Assembly: GCA_004562915.1 (NCBI GenBank)
Contig: SFQZ01000008.1
Location: 1-59,230, forward strand
Length of the DNA: 59,230 bases
DNA from: a bacterium
GTDB lineage: Bacteria > Bacillota_A > Clostridia > Lachnospirales > Lachnospiraceae
Reading direction: 5' to 3'
The first letter of the stretch is position 1, and each line of letters opens with the position of its first letter. The translations under genes and the position numbers were made by a program. The notes beneath the pieces were generated by a model that saw only the letters and a program-made list of their open reading frames with translations, was not told the origin of the DNA and did no database searches. Below, piece by piece: positions 50,035 through 58,674 of the stretch.

Positions 50035-51105
50035 TTACTGAGCCTCCTTTTCTTTATGTCTTTTAAACTTAAGATGTTTTTCTCTCCATTCAATCGCCCT
50101 CGGTGCCCAGTTAAAGAGCATCATGATAATCAACACAATCGCATAAATCAGCATACGATAATCATTCAGTCCACGAAGCAGCTCCGGCAGCAGAGTAAGA
50201 AGCACCGCCGCAATAATAGAACCACGGATATTTCCGATTCCACCCAGCACTACAAATACCAGAATCATAATTGACTGGTTATATCCGAAGTTTTTCGGCA
50301 ATGCCGTAAGAGTAGACAGGTTATGTGCATACAGAACACCTGCCACACCTGCCAGTGAAGCAGACACGGTAAATGCCATCAGTTTGTATTTTGTAATACT
50401 GATTCCGATGGATTCTGCTGCAATTCTGTTGTCACGGATTGCCATGATTGCACGTCCGTCTCTGGAATGAATCAGATTCAGAACAATCACCAGTGTGATC
50501 AGGATCAAAATAACACCGATCGTAAAATTAGAATCTTTCGGTGTACCTGTAATACCTTTTGCACCATTGATCAAAATTTCTCCATCTGCTTCCAGATTCA
50601 GTGACATGGAATCCTTCATGGAAAAATGCATGCCGTTGCTGTCGCGACCTATATAAAGAACATTGATCAGGTTCTTGATAATTTCTCCAAAAGCCAGTGT
50701 TACAATTGCCAGATAATCGCCTCTCAGACGAAGTACCGGAATACCAATCAAAATCCCAAATACAGCTGCAACTGCCGCACCGATCAGTATTGCCAGAAAG
50801 AAACGCAGCCCGCTGTTGGTGATGGCTGCCTGCGTACATTTTGAAAAAAATGCACTGGAAAAAGCGCCCACACACATAAATCCTGCATGTCCCAGACTCA
50901 ACTCTCCGGAAATACCAACAACCAGATTCAGGGAAACTGCCAGAATGACATAGGCACACAGCGGCACCAGAAGGCCCTGCATCAGACTGGAAAGATTACC
51001 AGTCATCATCAGGCTCTGTACAATAATGTATGCTACGATTACCATTCCATATGTAATGATATTGCTTTTTGTTCGTTTTCCTATTTTTTTCCACATATCG
51101 GCCAC
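50035..51105 (-). CDS. livM: Branched-chain amino acid ABC transporter permease LivM
   Basis: A 356-residue membrane subunit with eight or more helices. Conserved segments are SLNLVVGISGELSLGHAGFM near the N-terminus, RLRGDYLAIVTLAFGEI, GRAIMAIRDNRIAAESIGI and ILVFVVLGGIGNIRGSIIAA. The start is GTG directly after the livH stop with AGGAG upstream; an ATG three codons later is an alternative. Confidence 0.95.
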   Translation of the reverse strand: MADMWKKIGKRTKSNIITYGMVIVAYIIVQSLMMTGNLSSLMQGLLVPLCAYVILAVSLNLVVGISGELSLGHAGFMCVGAFSSAFFSKCTQAAITNSGLRFFLAILIGAAVAAVFGILIGIPVLRLRGDYLAIVTLAFGEIIKNLINVLYIGRDSNGMHFSMKDSMSLNLEADGEILINGAKGITGTPKDSNFTIGVILILITLVIVLNLIHSRDGRAIMAIRDNRIAAESIGISITKYKLMAFTVSASLAGVAGVLYAHNLSTLTALPKNFGYNQSIMILVFVVLGGIGNIRGSIIAAVLLTLLPELLRGLNDYRMLIYAIVLIIMMLFNWAPRAIEWREKHLKFKRHKEKEAQ

Positions 51106-51990
51106 CTACACTTTCTCCTGAATATTTTTGCCCATAATTCCTGTAGGTTTTACAAGCAATACAATAATCAGAACCGCAAATACGATGGCATCCGCAAGCT
51201 GGGAAGAAATGTAAGCCTTACCAAGAATCTCGATAATTCCCAGAAGGATTCCTCCTATAAAAGCTCCGGGGATAGAACCGATTCCGCCAAATACTGCAGC
51301 CACAAATGCCTTGATACCCGGCATAGCCCCGGTATACGGAGTCAGTGAAGGATAAGCAGAACAAAGCAATACACCTGCAATAGCGGCAAGTCCGGAACCG
51401 ATAGCAAAGGTAAGTGCAATCGTTCCGTTTACATTGATACCCATCAAAAGTGCAGCACCTTTGTCTTCTGACACTGCCAGCATAGCCTGACCTGCTCTTG
51501 TCTTCTTAATAAACAACATAAGAGCTACCATGATAATGATACAAGTGATGATCGTCACGATGGTCTCTCCTGATATGATCAATTGTCCTCCTGCCAGTTT
51601 CAATGCAGGAATCGTTACTACGGATGTGAAAGATTTTGTATTGGCACCAAATAACAGCAGTGCAATATTCTGCAAAAGATAGCTGACACCGATTGCAGTA
51701 ATCAACACTGCCAGATTAGAACTTGCATTACGCAGGGGTTTATATGCAACTCTTTCAATCACAACGCCCAGCAGTGTGCATACAACAACTGCCAGCAATA
51801 CTGCCGCTATGGACGGTATTCCCATGGAAGTCATTGCCACGAGCACTACATATCCGCCGATCATGATGACATCACCATGGGCAAAATTCAACATCTTAGC
51901 AATACCATATACCATGGTATAGCCAAGTGCTATGATTGCATAAACGCTTCCCAAACTTATGCCATTAATCAGATAAGAAATAAAACTCAT
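51106..51990 (-). CDS. livH: Branched-chain amino acid ABC transporter permease LivH
   Basis: A 294-residue membrane subunit. Signatures are NGISLGSVYAIIALGYTMVY, KMLNFAHGDVIMIGGYV, GIVSEDKGA-like AVSEDKGAALLMGINVN, and AFVAAVFGGIGSIPGAFIGG. It follows the livJ gene after an 82-bp gap that holds a hairpin. Confidence 0.95.
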   Translation of the reverse strand: MSFISYLINGISLGSVYAIIALGYTMVYGIAKMLNFAHGDVIMIGGYVVLVAMTSMGIPSIAAVLLAVVVCTLLGVVIERVAYKPLRNASSNLAVLITAIGVSYLLQNIALLLFGANTKSFTSVVTIPALKLAGGQLIISGETIVTIITCIIIMVALMLFIKKTRAGQAMLAVSEDKGAALLMGINVNGTIALTFAIGSGLAAIAGVLLCSAYPSLTPYTGAMPGIKAFVAAVFGGIGSIPGAFIGGILLGIIEILGKAYISSQLADAIVFAVLIIVLLVKPTGIMGKNIQEKV

Positions 51991-52027
51991 AAGACACCTC
52001 TTTTGTTATGAAAAGATGAAAATGAAC

Positions 52028-52057
52028 AAAAGGCTGTCTGTACAACAGGCAGCCTTT
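52028..52057 (-). terminator. Intra-operon hairpin between livJ and livHMGF
   Basis: AAAAGGCTG and CAGCCTTTTT with an inner CTGT/ACAG pairing form a stem followed on the minus strand by TTTTGTTCATTTT. It probably terminates part of the transcripts, giving more binding protein than permease, or protects the livJ 3' end. Confidence 0.7.
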
Positions 52058-52072
52058 TTATCCAAGATGTTA

Positions 52073-53260
52073 TTATTCAACTACTGCGTAATCACCATTT
52101 GCAATTTTAACTACCATAGGAGCTTTACTCGGCTCACCGCTTGCATCCCATGTAAGACCTTTTGCTGTTACACCATCGATAGAAATCTCAGTCATAGCTG
52201 TTTTCATAGCATCACACATATCAGATACGCTCATATCCGGTGTAAGCTCTGCCTTTTCTGCTGCTGCTTTGATTGCATAGATTCCGTCATAAGCATCTGC
52301 TGCAAACTGGTTTGGAGTTTCTCCATAAGCATCTTTGAAAGATGTTACAAATGTCTGGATTGCTTCATCAGTAGAAGTTGGAGTAAACGGGCTCAGGAAC
52401 ATCAGGTTGTCTGCATAAGATGCATCAAAACCTTCTACATCCAGAATACCATCCATACCATCACATCCGAAGAAAATCGGAGCATAATTCATACCTGCTG
52501 CCTGCTGAAGTACCAGTGAGGCTTCTGTATAATAGAACGGAAGGAATACCAGTTCTGCACCGGCATCTTTTGCTTTCTGAATCTGTACAGAGAAGTCTTT
52601 GTTGCTGTCTGCGGTAAATGCTTCTGCAGATACGATCTCGATACCGTCATTCTTTGCTTCTGCAGCGAATGCTTCATAAATACCGGAAGAATATACATCA
52701 GAGCTGTCATAGATTACTGCTACTTTTGTAGCCAGACCATTTTCACTGATATACTTTGCACATTCTGTTCCCTGTGTCGGATCTGAGAAACATACACGGA
52801 ATGCGTTTTCATACTGAACACATTCTACTGCTGTACCGGATGGTGTCAGCTGGAACATATTATCATTCTTGGTTTCTTCTGCAACTGCAATACACGGATT
52901 GGATGTTACACATCCCAGAAGCATCTGCATACCCCAGTCTTTCAGAGTATTGTAAGCGTTCACAGATTTCTCTGCATCATGCTCATCATCTTCAAATTTG
53001 AATTCGATCTGTTTTCCGTTGATTCCGCCTTCTGCATTGATCTCATCAACTGCCAGCTTTGCGCCATTCTCAACAGCTTTTCCATAAACTGCAGCTGCTC
53101 CGGTTATAGGTCCGATTCCACCGATTTTAAAGGTGTCCTCACTGGCTGTTGCCTCACCTTCTGCGGAAGAATCGGAAGCTTTGTCTCCACATGCCGCAAA
53201 AGAAGTAACCATCAAAGCAGAAGCCAAAAGTAAGCTGGCTGCTTTCTTGAAATTTTTCAT
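52073..53260 (-). CDS. livJ: Branched-chain amino acid ABC transporter substrate-binding lipoprotein
   Basis: A 395-residue extracytoplasmic binding protein. The signal peptide (KKAASLLLASALMVTSFAAC) ends in a lipobox with Cys24, followed by an acidic Ser/Glu linker. The mature fold has IGGIGPITGAAAVYGKAVEN, GINGKQIEFKFEDDEHDAEK, TPSGTAVECVQYENAFRVCF and ADAYDGIYAIKAA, as in periplasmic binding protein type 1 Leu/Ile/Val receptors. AGGAGGAG precedes the ATG. Only 33 bp separate it from the MoxR gene upstream, so read-through from that cassette is possible. Confidence 0.95.
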   Translation of the reverse strand: MKNFKKAASLLLASALMVTSFAACGDKASDSSAEGEATASEDTFKIGGIGPITGAAAVYGKAVENGAKLAVDEINAEGGINGKQIEFKFEDDEHDAEKSVNAYNTLKDWGMQMLLGCVTSNPCIAVAEETKNDNMFQLTPSGTAVECVQYENAFRVCFSDPTQGTECAKYISENGLATKVAVIYDSSDVYSSGIYEAFAAEAKNDGIEIVSAEAFTADSNKDFSVQIQKAKDAGAELVFLPFYYTEASLVLQQAAGMNYAPIFFGCDGMDGILDVEGFDASYADNLMFLSPFTPTSTDEAIQTFVTSFKDAYGETPNQFAADAYDGIYAIKAAAEKAELTPDMSVSDMCDAMKTAMTEISIDGVTAKGLTWDASGEPSKAPMVVKIANGDYAVVE

Positions 53261-53293
53261 AACTATCTCCTCCTAAATTTTTTTCTTTCCATC

Positions 53294-54817
53294 TTACCCT
53301 CTGCACTTCGGTTTGTCAATGGAAAATCCCTGTTTTTCTATCTTTTCCTGTATTATTTTATGTCTTTCCCCGAAAAGCAATTGCCCGTTCCAGTGATAAT
53401 ACCTTTCACAAACATATCTTTCCATAAACTGTACACTGTAATAATTTCCGTTTAGCTCCGTGATAAATACCACCATTTCCTGGCTTTCGCCAAACACTGT
53501 TTCCATAAAATCCATTACATGTTCCAGTTCCTGAGAAGCTTTGTCATATACTTCCTGTAATTCTGTTTTTTCTGCCCGAAAAACGCATTTCGCTTCTTCA
53601 AAAAGCTCCGCATGAAATTCTTCACTACTTTGTTTCATCTGTTTCAGACAGTGTTCCAAAACCTCCTGTGCATCTCTGCTGCATTTTTCTTCCTCTGTCG
53701 TGAGAATCTTTGCTTTTTTCTTCTCTTCTCTCTGCATCTGCACCTTTATGACCAAACGCTCAAATTCTTCTGTACCTCCACCTGTATTCCGAAACTCTTT
53801 TAAAATTGAATACACGCAGGATACCATTTTCTCTTTTTCAAAATACAGTCTAAAATCCCGGAACAGCCCGGATAATAAAAGCCCGATCACACTTAGTTTT
53901 TCATCAAAAGACGCATGGGCCACTTTTTTGATCAGTATCGGATCTATCATTCCTGCCAGTACTGCCTCTATTTGATAATCCGTCTGATATTTTCTATAAA
54001 GTTCCAGATAATTTGCAAAATCTTTTGCAGCTTTCGGATACTGAATATATTGAAGCACAACTTCCCGATCCACTGGCTTCTGCAGCTTTTCATACACTTC
54101 TAACAGTCGTGACAGATCCTCCCATCCTCTTGGTGTCGCAAACATTTTTCCGTCCACTGTTGTTTCCATAACATAGAAATACTGTCTGCGAATATTCAGA
54201 TAAGAAATGACCGCCGGATGAACTCCTACCTGATATGCATATTCTTTCCATACAGAAAAATCAGCTGTAACATCAATTTTCTTTACCCTGTCCAATGTCA
54301 CAAGGTCAAATTCACGTACTGATTTATTATATTCTGGCGGATTACCTGCGGCCACGATGATCCATCCCTGAGGAATTGCATGATTTCCAAAAGTCTTACA
54401 CTGCAAAAATTGCAGCATAGCCGGTGCAAGTGTTTCCGACACACAATTGATCTCATCAATAAACAGAATCCCTTCTCTGAGTCCTGTCTTTTCCATTTCA
54501 TCATATATGGAAGCCACAATTTCGCTCATAGTATATTCTGTCACCGCATGTTCCACACCGCCATATTCTTTTTTAGATATGAAAGGAAGTCCAATGGCGC
54601 TTTGTCTGGTATGGTGGGTGATCGTATAGGAGACAAGACCCAGCTTACACTCCCTGGCGATCTGTTCCATAATCTGCGTTTTCCCAATTCCCGGGGGACC
54701 GATCAGAAGAATCGGCCGCTGTCGAATCACCGGAATCTCATATTCTCCATACTCATTTTTCAGAAGATACGCCTGAATCGAATCTTTGATCTCCTGTTTT
54801 GCCCGCTTAATGTTCAT
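53294..54817 (-). CDS. MoxR-type AAA+ ATPase
   Basis: A 507-residue AAA+ protein. Walker A LLIGPPGIGKTQIMEQIA, Walker B GILFIDEINC, sensor VAAGNPPEYNK and the TPRGWEDLSRLLEVYEK region are typical of MoxR-like ATPases that remodel or activate partner complexes with VWA proteins. The C-terminal 170 residues are Lys/Glu-rich and look coiled-coil (about 370-450). It overlaps the VWA gene by 11 bp, a coupled pair. The client is unknown. Confidence 0.9.
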   Translation of the reverse strand: MNIKRAKQEIKDSIQAYLLKNEYGEYEIPVIRQRPILLIGPPGIGKTQIMEQIARECKLGLVSYTITHHTRQSAIGLPFISKKEYGGVEHAVTEYTMSEIVASIYDEMEKTGLREGILFIDEINCVSETLAPAMLQFLQCKTFGNHAIPQGWIIVAAGNPPEYNKSVREFDLVTLDRVKKIDVTADFSVWKEYAYQVGVHPAVISYLNIRRQYFYVMETTVDGKMFATPRGWEDLSRLLEVYEKLQKPVDREVVLQYIQYPKAAKDFANYLELYRKYQTDYQIEAVLAGMIDPILIKKVAHASFDEKLSVIGLLLSGLFRDFRLYFEKEKMVSCVYSILKEFRNTGGGTEEFERLVIKVQMQREEKKKAKILTTEEEKCSRDAQEVLEHCLKQMKQSSEEFHAELFEEAKCVFRAEKTELQEVYDKASQELEHVMDFMETVFGESQEMVVFITELNGNYYSVQFMERYVCERYYHWNGQLLFGERHKIIQEKIEKQGFSIDKPKCRG

Positions 54818-56138
54818 AAACTATCTCGTCCTCCGTCAATATCAGTTTCATCGCCCAGGCCGGCACATCCACATCCTGATAATCCTGCTCCAGAAAAACA
54901 AATGCCACATCATAGGGGGGCATCCTGACCGGATATGTTCCGTATCCGTCTGTAAAATAAAGCAGTCCTTTCAGTTTATGAAATGCCTTTTTTGCCATCA
55001 GCTCCTGTACATACAGAAATGCCGGTCGGAAATCTGTTCCGCCCTGTCCTTTGATCTCCAGATGTTCCATATACTGCCGAAGCTGCTCTCCATTCTCAAT
55101 CTTTGTATCATCCTGCACTTTCTCATCACACTGCAGGATACGAATATTGATTCTTCTGAAAAAACTCTCTGTCTGCGATAGGATCTGATAGGTTTGTTCC
55201 AAAAACGTTTTTACCAGTTCTCCTTTACAGGACATGGATGTATCTATCACGATCACAAAATCCTCGATCTTCTGTACTTCACTGGTTTCTAAAGGTTCGA
55301 TCAGAGGCATATTTCCGTATAAATTCATCCCATAATTATAGAAAATGTAATCAAAAGTATCAAGGTCGACTTTCATTTCTTCCTTCAGAACAGAAAATTT
55401 TTTCAAAAATTCTCTATAATCATATTTTTCCCGGTTCTCCACACGCAGTACTTCTGTCAAGTGTCCTGCTTCCTGGGACGCTTCTTTGGAAAACAATTCA
55501 ATTTCCGACTGCATCTTCTCCCGTATATCATCCCATTCTTTCTGACTCTGCTGTCGGTTTTGATTTTCCGGCGGCTGATACCAGAACCGATGATCATCCC
55601 TTCGAAATTCCTGAATCAGGCGGCGGTATTCCGGTTTGGAAGGATCCATAGATTCCAAGAATCCATACACTTTCTGAGCCGTTACCACATGCATTTTTTC
55701 CTGTATTCTCCGATAGCATTCTCTTCTCCAGGGTGATGGGGCCTGACGGATACATCGAAACGGAAGGCTGTCAATCAGATATTCCGCAGCAATATCACAG
55801 CCAAGATCCCAGTCCGCTTTCCAGGCCTCATGTAACCCGACCGGTTGATTCCAGATATGACCGAACATACAGTGAAAGATCTGATGCAGAAACCCACGGT
55901 TGATCCGAACAGAATCTTCCTGATACAAATGCAAAAGATATGTCGGATAATAATGAAATATTCTCCCATCGCATCCCCAACTTTCCGTATTTCCGTCAGG
56001 CAATAATTCCAGAGAGGACAACGCCACATCCAGAAAACGCATAGACAGATAGAGTTCATTTCTGGAATTTACCAGAATCTCTCTGCACAGATCATATTTT
56101 TCCAGTTCCTGCCTCTGCTGCTCCTGTATAATCGTCAT
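54807..56138 (-). CDS. VWA-domain protein with degenerate metallopeptidase-like N-terminus (DUF2201-like)
   Basis: A 443-residue partner of the MoxR ATPase. The N-terminal part has FLHQIFHCMFGHIWN (about 84-98), which fits the DUF2201_N metallopeptidase pattern except that the Glu of HExxH is Gln (HQIFH), so peptidase activity is doubtful. The C-terminal VWA domain has a complete-looking MIDAS start (VIDTSMSCKGE, Asp-x-Ser-x-Ser) and GQGGTDFRPAFLYV. It starts 21 bp after the LRR gene. Such pairs usually act as metal-dependent chaperones for another complex. Confidence 0.88.
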   Translation of the reverse strand: MTIIQEQQRQELEKYDLCREILVNSRNELYLSMRFLDVALSSLELLPDGNTESWGCDGRIFHYYPTYLLHLYQEDSVRINRGFLHQIFHCMFGHIWNQPVGLHEAWKADWDLGCDIAAEYLIDSLPFRCIRQAPSPWRRECYRRIQEKMHVVTAQKVYGFLESMDPSKPEYRRLIQEFRRDDHRFWYQPPENQNRQQSQKEWDDIREKMQSEIELFSKEASQEAGHLTEVLRVENREKYDYREFLKKFSVLKEEMKVDLDTFDYIFYNYGMNLYGNMPLIEPLETSEVQKIEDFVIVIDTSMSCKGELVKTFLEQTYQILSQTESFFRRINIRILQCDEKVQDDTKIENGEQLRQYMEHLEIKGQGGTDFRPAFLYVQELMAKKAFHKLKGLLYFTDGYGTYPVRMPPYDVAFVFLEQDYQDVDVPAWAMKLILTEDEIVYEH

Positions 56139-56159
56139 GTTATTCTCCTATCATAGATG

Positions 56160-56972
56160 CTAAAAATCAAAATCAGGGATACCTGTGCTTGTTGTGTCTC
56201 CAAGTTTTCGCTTTTTCCATTCCATCAAACAGGCAGTACACTCTGCGGTACGCAGTTTTCCGGATATCTCCAGAAGTTCTTCAGCCTGTCGTTTTTCCTC
56301 CAGATAATGCTCTAAAAGCCAGTTCAGCCTTACCGTATCATGTTTACTGACCAGACACTTCCCTGTTTCTACCAGATGTCTCCTCAGATATACCTCATAC
56401 TGCTGTTTGCTCTTCTCCGTCAGTTTGTAAGGAAACATCAGCCTTCCCAGTACCATTTCCTGCAGGAATGTTTCAGACTCTACCGCCTCTGCATATGGAA
56501 AACGAGCATCATATTCTTCAAACAGAAACTCTTTTTTATAAAAACAATTCCTGTACTTTAAACCGGAACCGTGAATCTGCGTCATGAGTATTCTTGCAGG
56601 TGTGTTCTCCACCCCCTCCTCAAAATACTCCGGAAACATAAGTCTGGCATACTCTGCTCCCCGATACTCTACCACCATCTCCTCAGTCAGTTCCTGAAGG
56701 AAATCTTTCAAACATGACGTATCACCTGTCATAATTGTCACATCCAGATGATGAACCTGATGACATCCTGTAAAAGCACCGCTTCCTACATCCTGAATAT
56801 TACTGAAAAACGTAATTTTTCTCAGATTTCTACAATTGTAAAAGGCATATCTTCCAATCCGTTCCACAGATTTCGGAAGTATAATTTCTTCCAGATCCTC
56901 TCTCCCGGAAAAACCATAATCAGGTATCTCCCGCATCACCTCATATTCTTCTGAAAGCTCAAACTTGTCCAC
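56160..56972 (-). CDS. BspA-type leucine-rich-repeat protein, cytoplasmic, unknown function
   Basis: A 270-residue protein. Two or three BspA/LRR_5-type repeats occupy about residues 10-75 (IPDYGFSGREDLEEIILPKS, IGRYAFYNCRNLRKITFFSN, GSGAFTGCHQVHHLDV). The remaining two thirds is helical and not recognised (RLMFPYKLTEKSKQQYEVYL, LNWLLEHYLEEKRQAEELLE). No signal peptide. The start is GTG, 8 nt after AAGGAGG. Its place before the VWA and MoxR genes suggests it is the recognition partner of that complex. Confidence 0.82.
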   Translation of the reverse strand: MDKFELSEEYEVMREIPDYGFSGREDLEEIILPKSVERIGRYAFYNCRNLRKITFFSNIQDVGSGAFTGCHQVHHLDVTIMTGDTSCLKDFLQELTEEMVVEYRGAEYARLMFPEYFEEGVENTPARILMTQIHGSGLKYRNCFYKKEFLFEEYDARFPYAEAVESETFLQEMVLGRLMFPYKLTEKSKQQYEVYLRRHLVETGKCLVSKHDTVRLNWLLEHYLEEKRQAEELLEISGKLRTAECTACLMEWKKRKLGDTTSTGIPDFDF

Positions 56973-57002
56973 CCGTCATTCCTCCTTCAAGTATGCCCAC
57001 CA

Positions 57003-57647
57003 TCATTGTTTCTTATATCCTTCCAGAAGTTTTTTCAGCAGTCTTCGATACTCTTTTACTGTTTCTTTTGGTTTTATAATCTTCACTGCACCGCCCTGTG
57101 CCGAAAGCCAGCCATAAAAAGCGTTCCCGGGGATTTCCGGAACTTCTACGATCTCATGTTTTTCTTCTTCTTTCAAAATCCGACAATTTTCTCCATAACG
57201 CACACGCAGACCGGGGACAGCACTCTTTTTACATCTCAATTGTACTTCGATGTATTCCCCCTCAGTTTTTTCCCAGTTCTCCGCAACTGCAGCCTTCCTC
57301 GTACTTTCTCCCGCATTTTCAAAGGTACTATCTTCTACATCTGCTGTTTCAGATATCACGGTCGATTCCACAGTACATGCAGTTTCCATCAACGGATCAT
57401 ATGTACTATTTTCAGGACTTTGTTTCAAGAAATATCCGGTTGGTTTTCCCTTTCTGAACAGAATATTCATCCCTACGTTTCTAAGCTCATCCAGATCCCC
57501 ATAAATACTTTTCCGCTCTGCCTGAATGTCCGCCGCCGCCAGCTTTTCAATAATGTCCCGCATTCCTATGGGATGATTTTCATCTGTTTCTTCCAATATC
57601 CTCTCAAGCAACAATATTTTTCTTTTTTGATTTGCACTTTTCGCCAT
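57003..57647 (-). CDS. HTH regulator with WCX domain but no WYL core
   Basis: A 214-residue protein. Residues about 8-75 are the winged HTH found in WYL regulators (RKILLLERILEETDENHPIG, RKSIYGDLDELRNVGMNILF). Residues 75-130 are a Thr/Glu-rich linker. Residues 133-214 resemble the WCX extension (YIEVQLRCKKSAVPGLRVRY, GNAFYGWLSAQGGAVKIIKP). The central WYL sensing domain (about 90 residues) seems to be missing. It is first in the leftward array, with its own promoter, and probably controls the LRR-VWA-MoxR cassette. Confidence 0.8.
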   Translation of the reverse strand: MAKSANQKRKILLLERILEETDENHPIGMRDIIEKLAAADIQAERKSIYGDLDELRNVGMNILFRKGKPTGYFLKQSPENSTYDPLMETACTVESTVISETADVEDSTFENAGESTRKAAVAENWEKTEGEYIEVQLRCKKSAVPGLRVRYGENCRILKEEEKHEIVEVPEIPGNAFYGWLSAQGGAVKIIKPKETVKEYRRLLKKLLEGYKKQ

Positions 57648-57672
57648 AAAATCCCGCCTTTCTTCTACTTAC

Positions 57673-57701
57673 AGTATACCACTGTCCGGTTTTCTGTACA
57701 A
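57673..57701 (-). promoter_or_regulatory. Promoter of the regulator-LRR-VWA-MoxR array
   Basis: On the minus strand TTGTAC (57696-57701), 17 bp, TATACT (57673-57678), 26 bp before the start codon. The remaining gap to 57870 shows no other supported feature. Confidence 0.75.
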
Positions 57702-57870
57702 TACCAGATTCATTGCAGCTCCGGGATTTCAAATGGTATCTGTAATTCTCCGGTTGTGACATTTGAGATTCTATGATAAACTACATGTAAATCAGGCAGT
57801 TTTCTGACACAACTGACAGACTGCCGTTTCATCATTATCAAATTCATCTTTGAATCAGGAGTATACTATT

Positions 57871-58395
57871 ATGAATCCACTTTTAATTGTCATTGATATG
57901 CAAAATGATTTTATCAGCCAGGCTCTCGGAACAAAGGAAGCTCAGGCAATCGTTCCTGCTGTAAAAGAAAAAATTCTATCCTGGGAAGGACCAGTGATCT
58001 ATACCCGTGATACTCATCAGGAAAATTACATGGACACTGCAGAAGGAAAAAAACTTCCTGTACCACACTGCATACAGGGAAGTATCGGATGGGAACTGGA
58101 TGAACAGATATCTGAATGTGTAAAACCGGAAGACAAAGTTTTTGACAAACCATCTTTCGGGAGTGTCCAGCTGGCAGAATATGTGACTAATCTGACACGG
58201 GAACAGAAAATTTCTTCCGTCACACTGGTTGGCTTGTGTACAGATATCTGTGTGATTTCAAACGCATTACTGCTTAAGGCTTTTGTTCCCGAATTGCCTC
58301 TGGCTGTTGATGCTTCCTGCTGTGCCGGGGTCACACCTGAAAGTCATGAAAATGCCCTGAGATCTATGGCCATGTGCCAGATTGATATTCTTTAA
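57871..58395 (+). CDS. Isochorismatase-family cysteine hydrolase (nicotinamidase-like)
   Basis: A 174-residue cytoplasmic hydrolase. The catalytic triad region shows the Asp in LIVIDMQNDF, a Lys in VFDKPSFGSV and the Cys in VGLCTDICVISNAL. The YTRDTHQENYMDTAEGKKLP and VPHCIQGSIGWELD segments are like nicotinamidase, including metal-ligand Asp/His positions. Nicotinamide recycling is plausible; other amides cannot be excluded. The ATG follows CAGGAG; an in-frame start seven codons earlier lacks one. The DUF1858 gene follows after 21 bp. Confidence 0.88.
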   Translation: MNPLLIVIDMQNDFISQALGTKEAQAIVPAVKEKILSWEGPVIYTRDTHQENYMDTAEGKKLPVPHCIQGSIGWELDEQISECVKPEDKVFDKPSFGSVQLAEYVTNLTREQKISSVTLVGLCTDICVISNALLLKAFVPELPLAVDASCCAGVTPESHENALRSMAMCQIDIL

Positions 58396-58416
58396 CTTCA
58401 GAAAGGAACATATATT

Positions 58417-58620
58417 ATGTATATTACAAAAGATACTACTATCACAGAACTTCTTGCAATGGATGAGAGAGCTGCCTCTCTTCTTATGGAATCAGGTATG
58501 AACTGTATCGGCTGTGCTTCCTCTGACGGAGAAACACTGGAACAGGCTGCAGCTGAACATGGTATCGATCCGGTGCTTTTGGTTCGTAAACTAAATCTTC
58601 ATCTGAACGGAACTCTGTGA
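58417..58620 (+). CDS. DUF1858-domain small protein with CxxC
   Basis: A 67-residue protein matching the hybrid-cluster-associated/ScdA-N-like DUF1858 domain: ITKDTTITELLAMDERAASL, the CIGC pair at about 31-34, and TLEQAAAEHGIDPVLLVRKL. These domains are thought to act in thiol or Fe-S redox chemistry. AGAAAGGA precedes the ATG. It is likely co-transcribed with the isochorismatase-family gene. Confidence 0.88.
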   Translation: MYITKDTTITELLAMDERAASLLMESGMNCIGCASSDGETLEQAAAEHGIDPVLLVRKLNLHLNGTL

Positions 58621-58674
58621 CCATTCTTCAAGACTCTTTTGAGTTTTAATATCTTACTACCTAAGGAGCGTCCC

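Noticed and set aside
54807..56138. Call as an active metallopeptidase
   Set aside because: The motif is HQIFH, without the catalytic Glu of HExxH.
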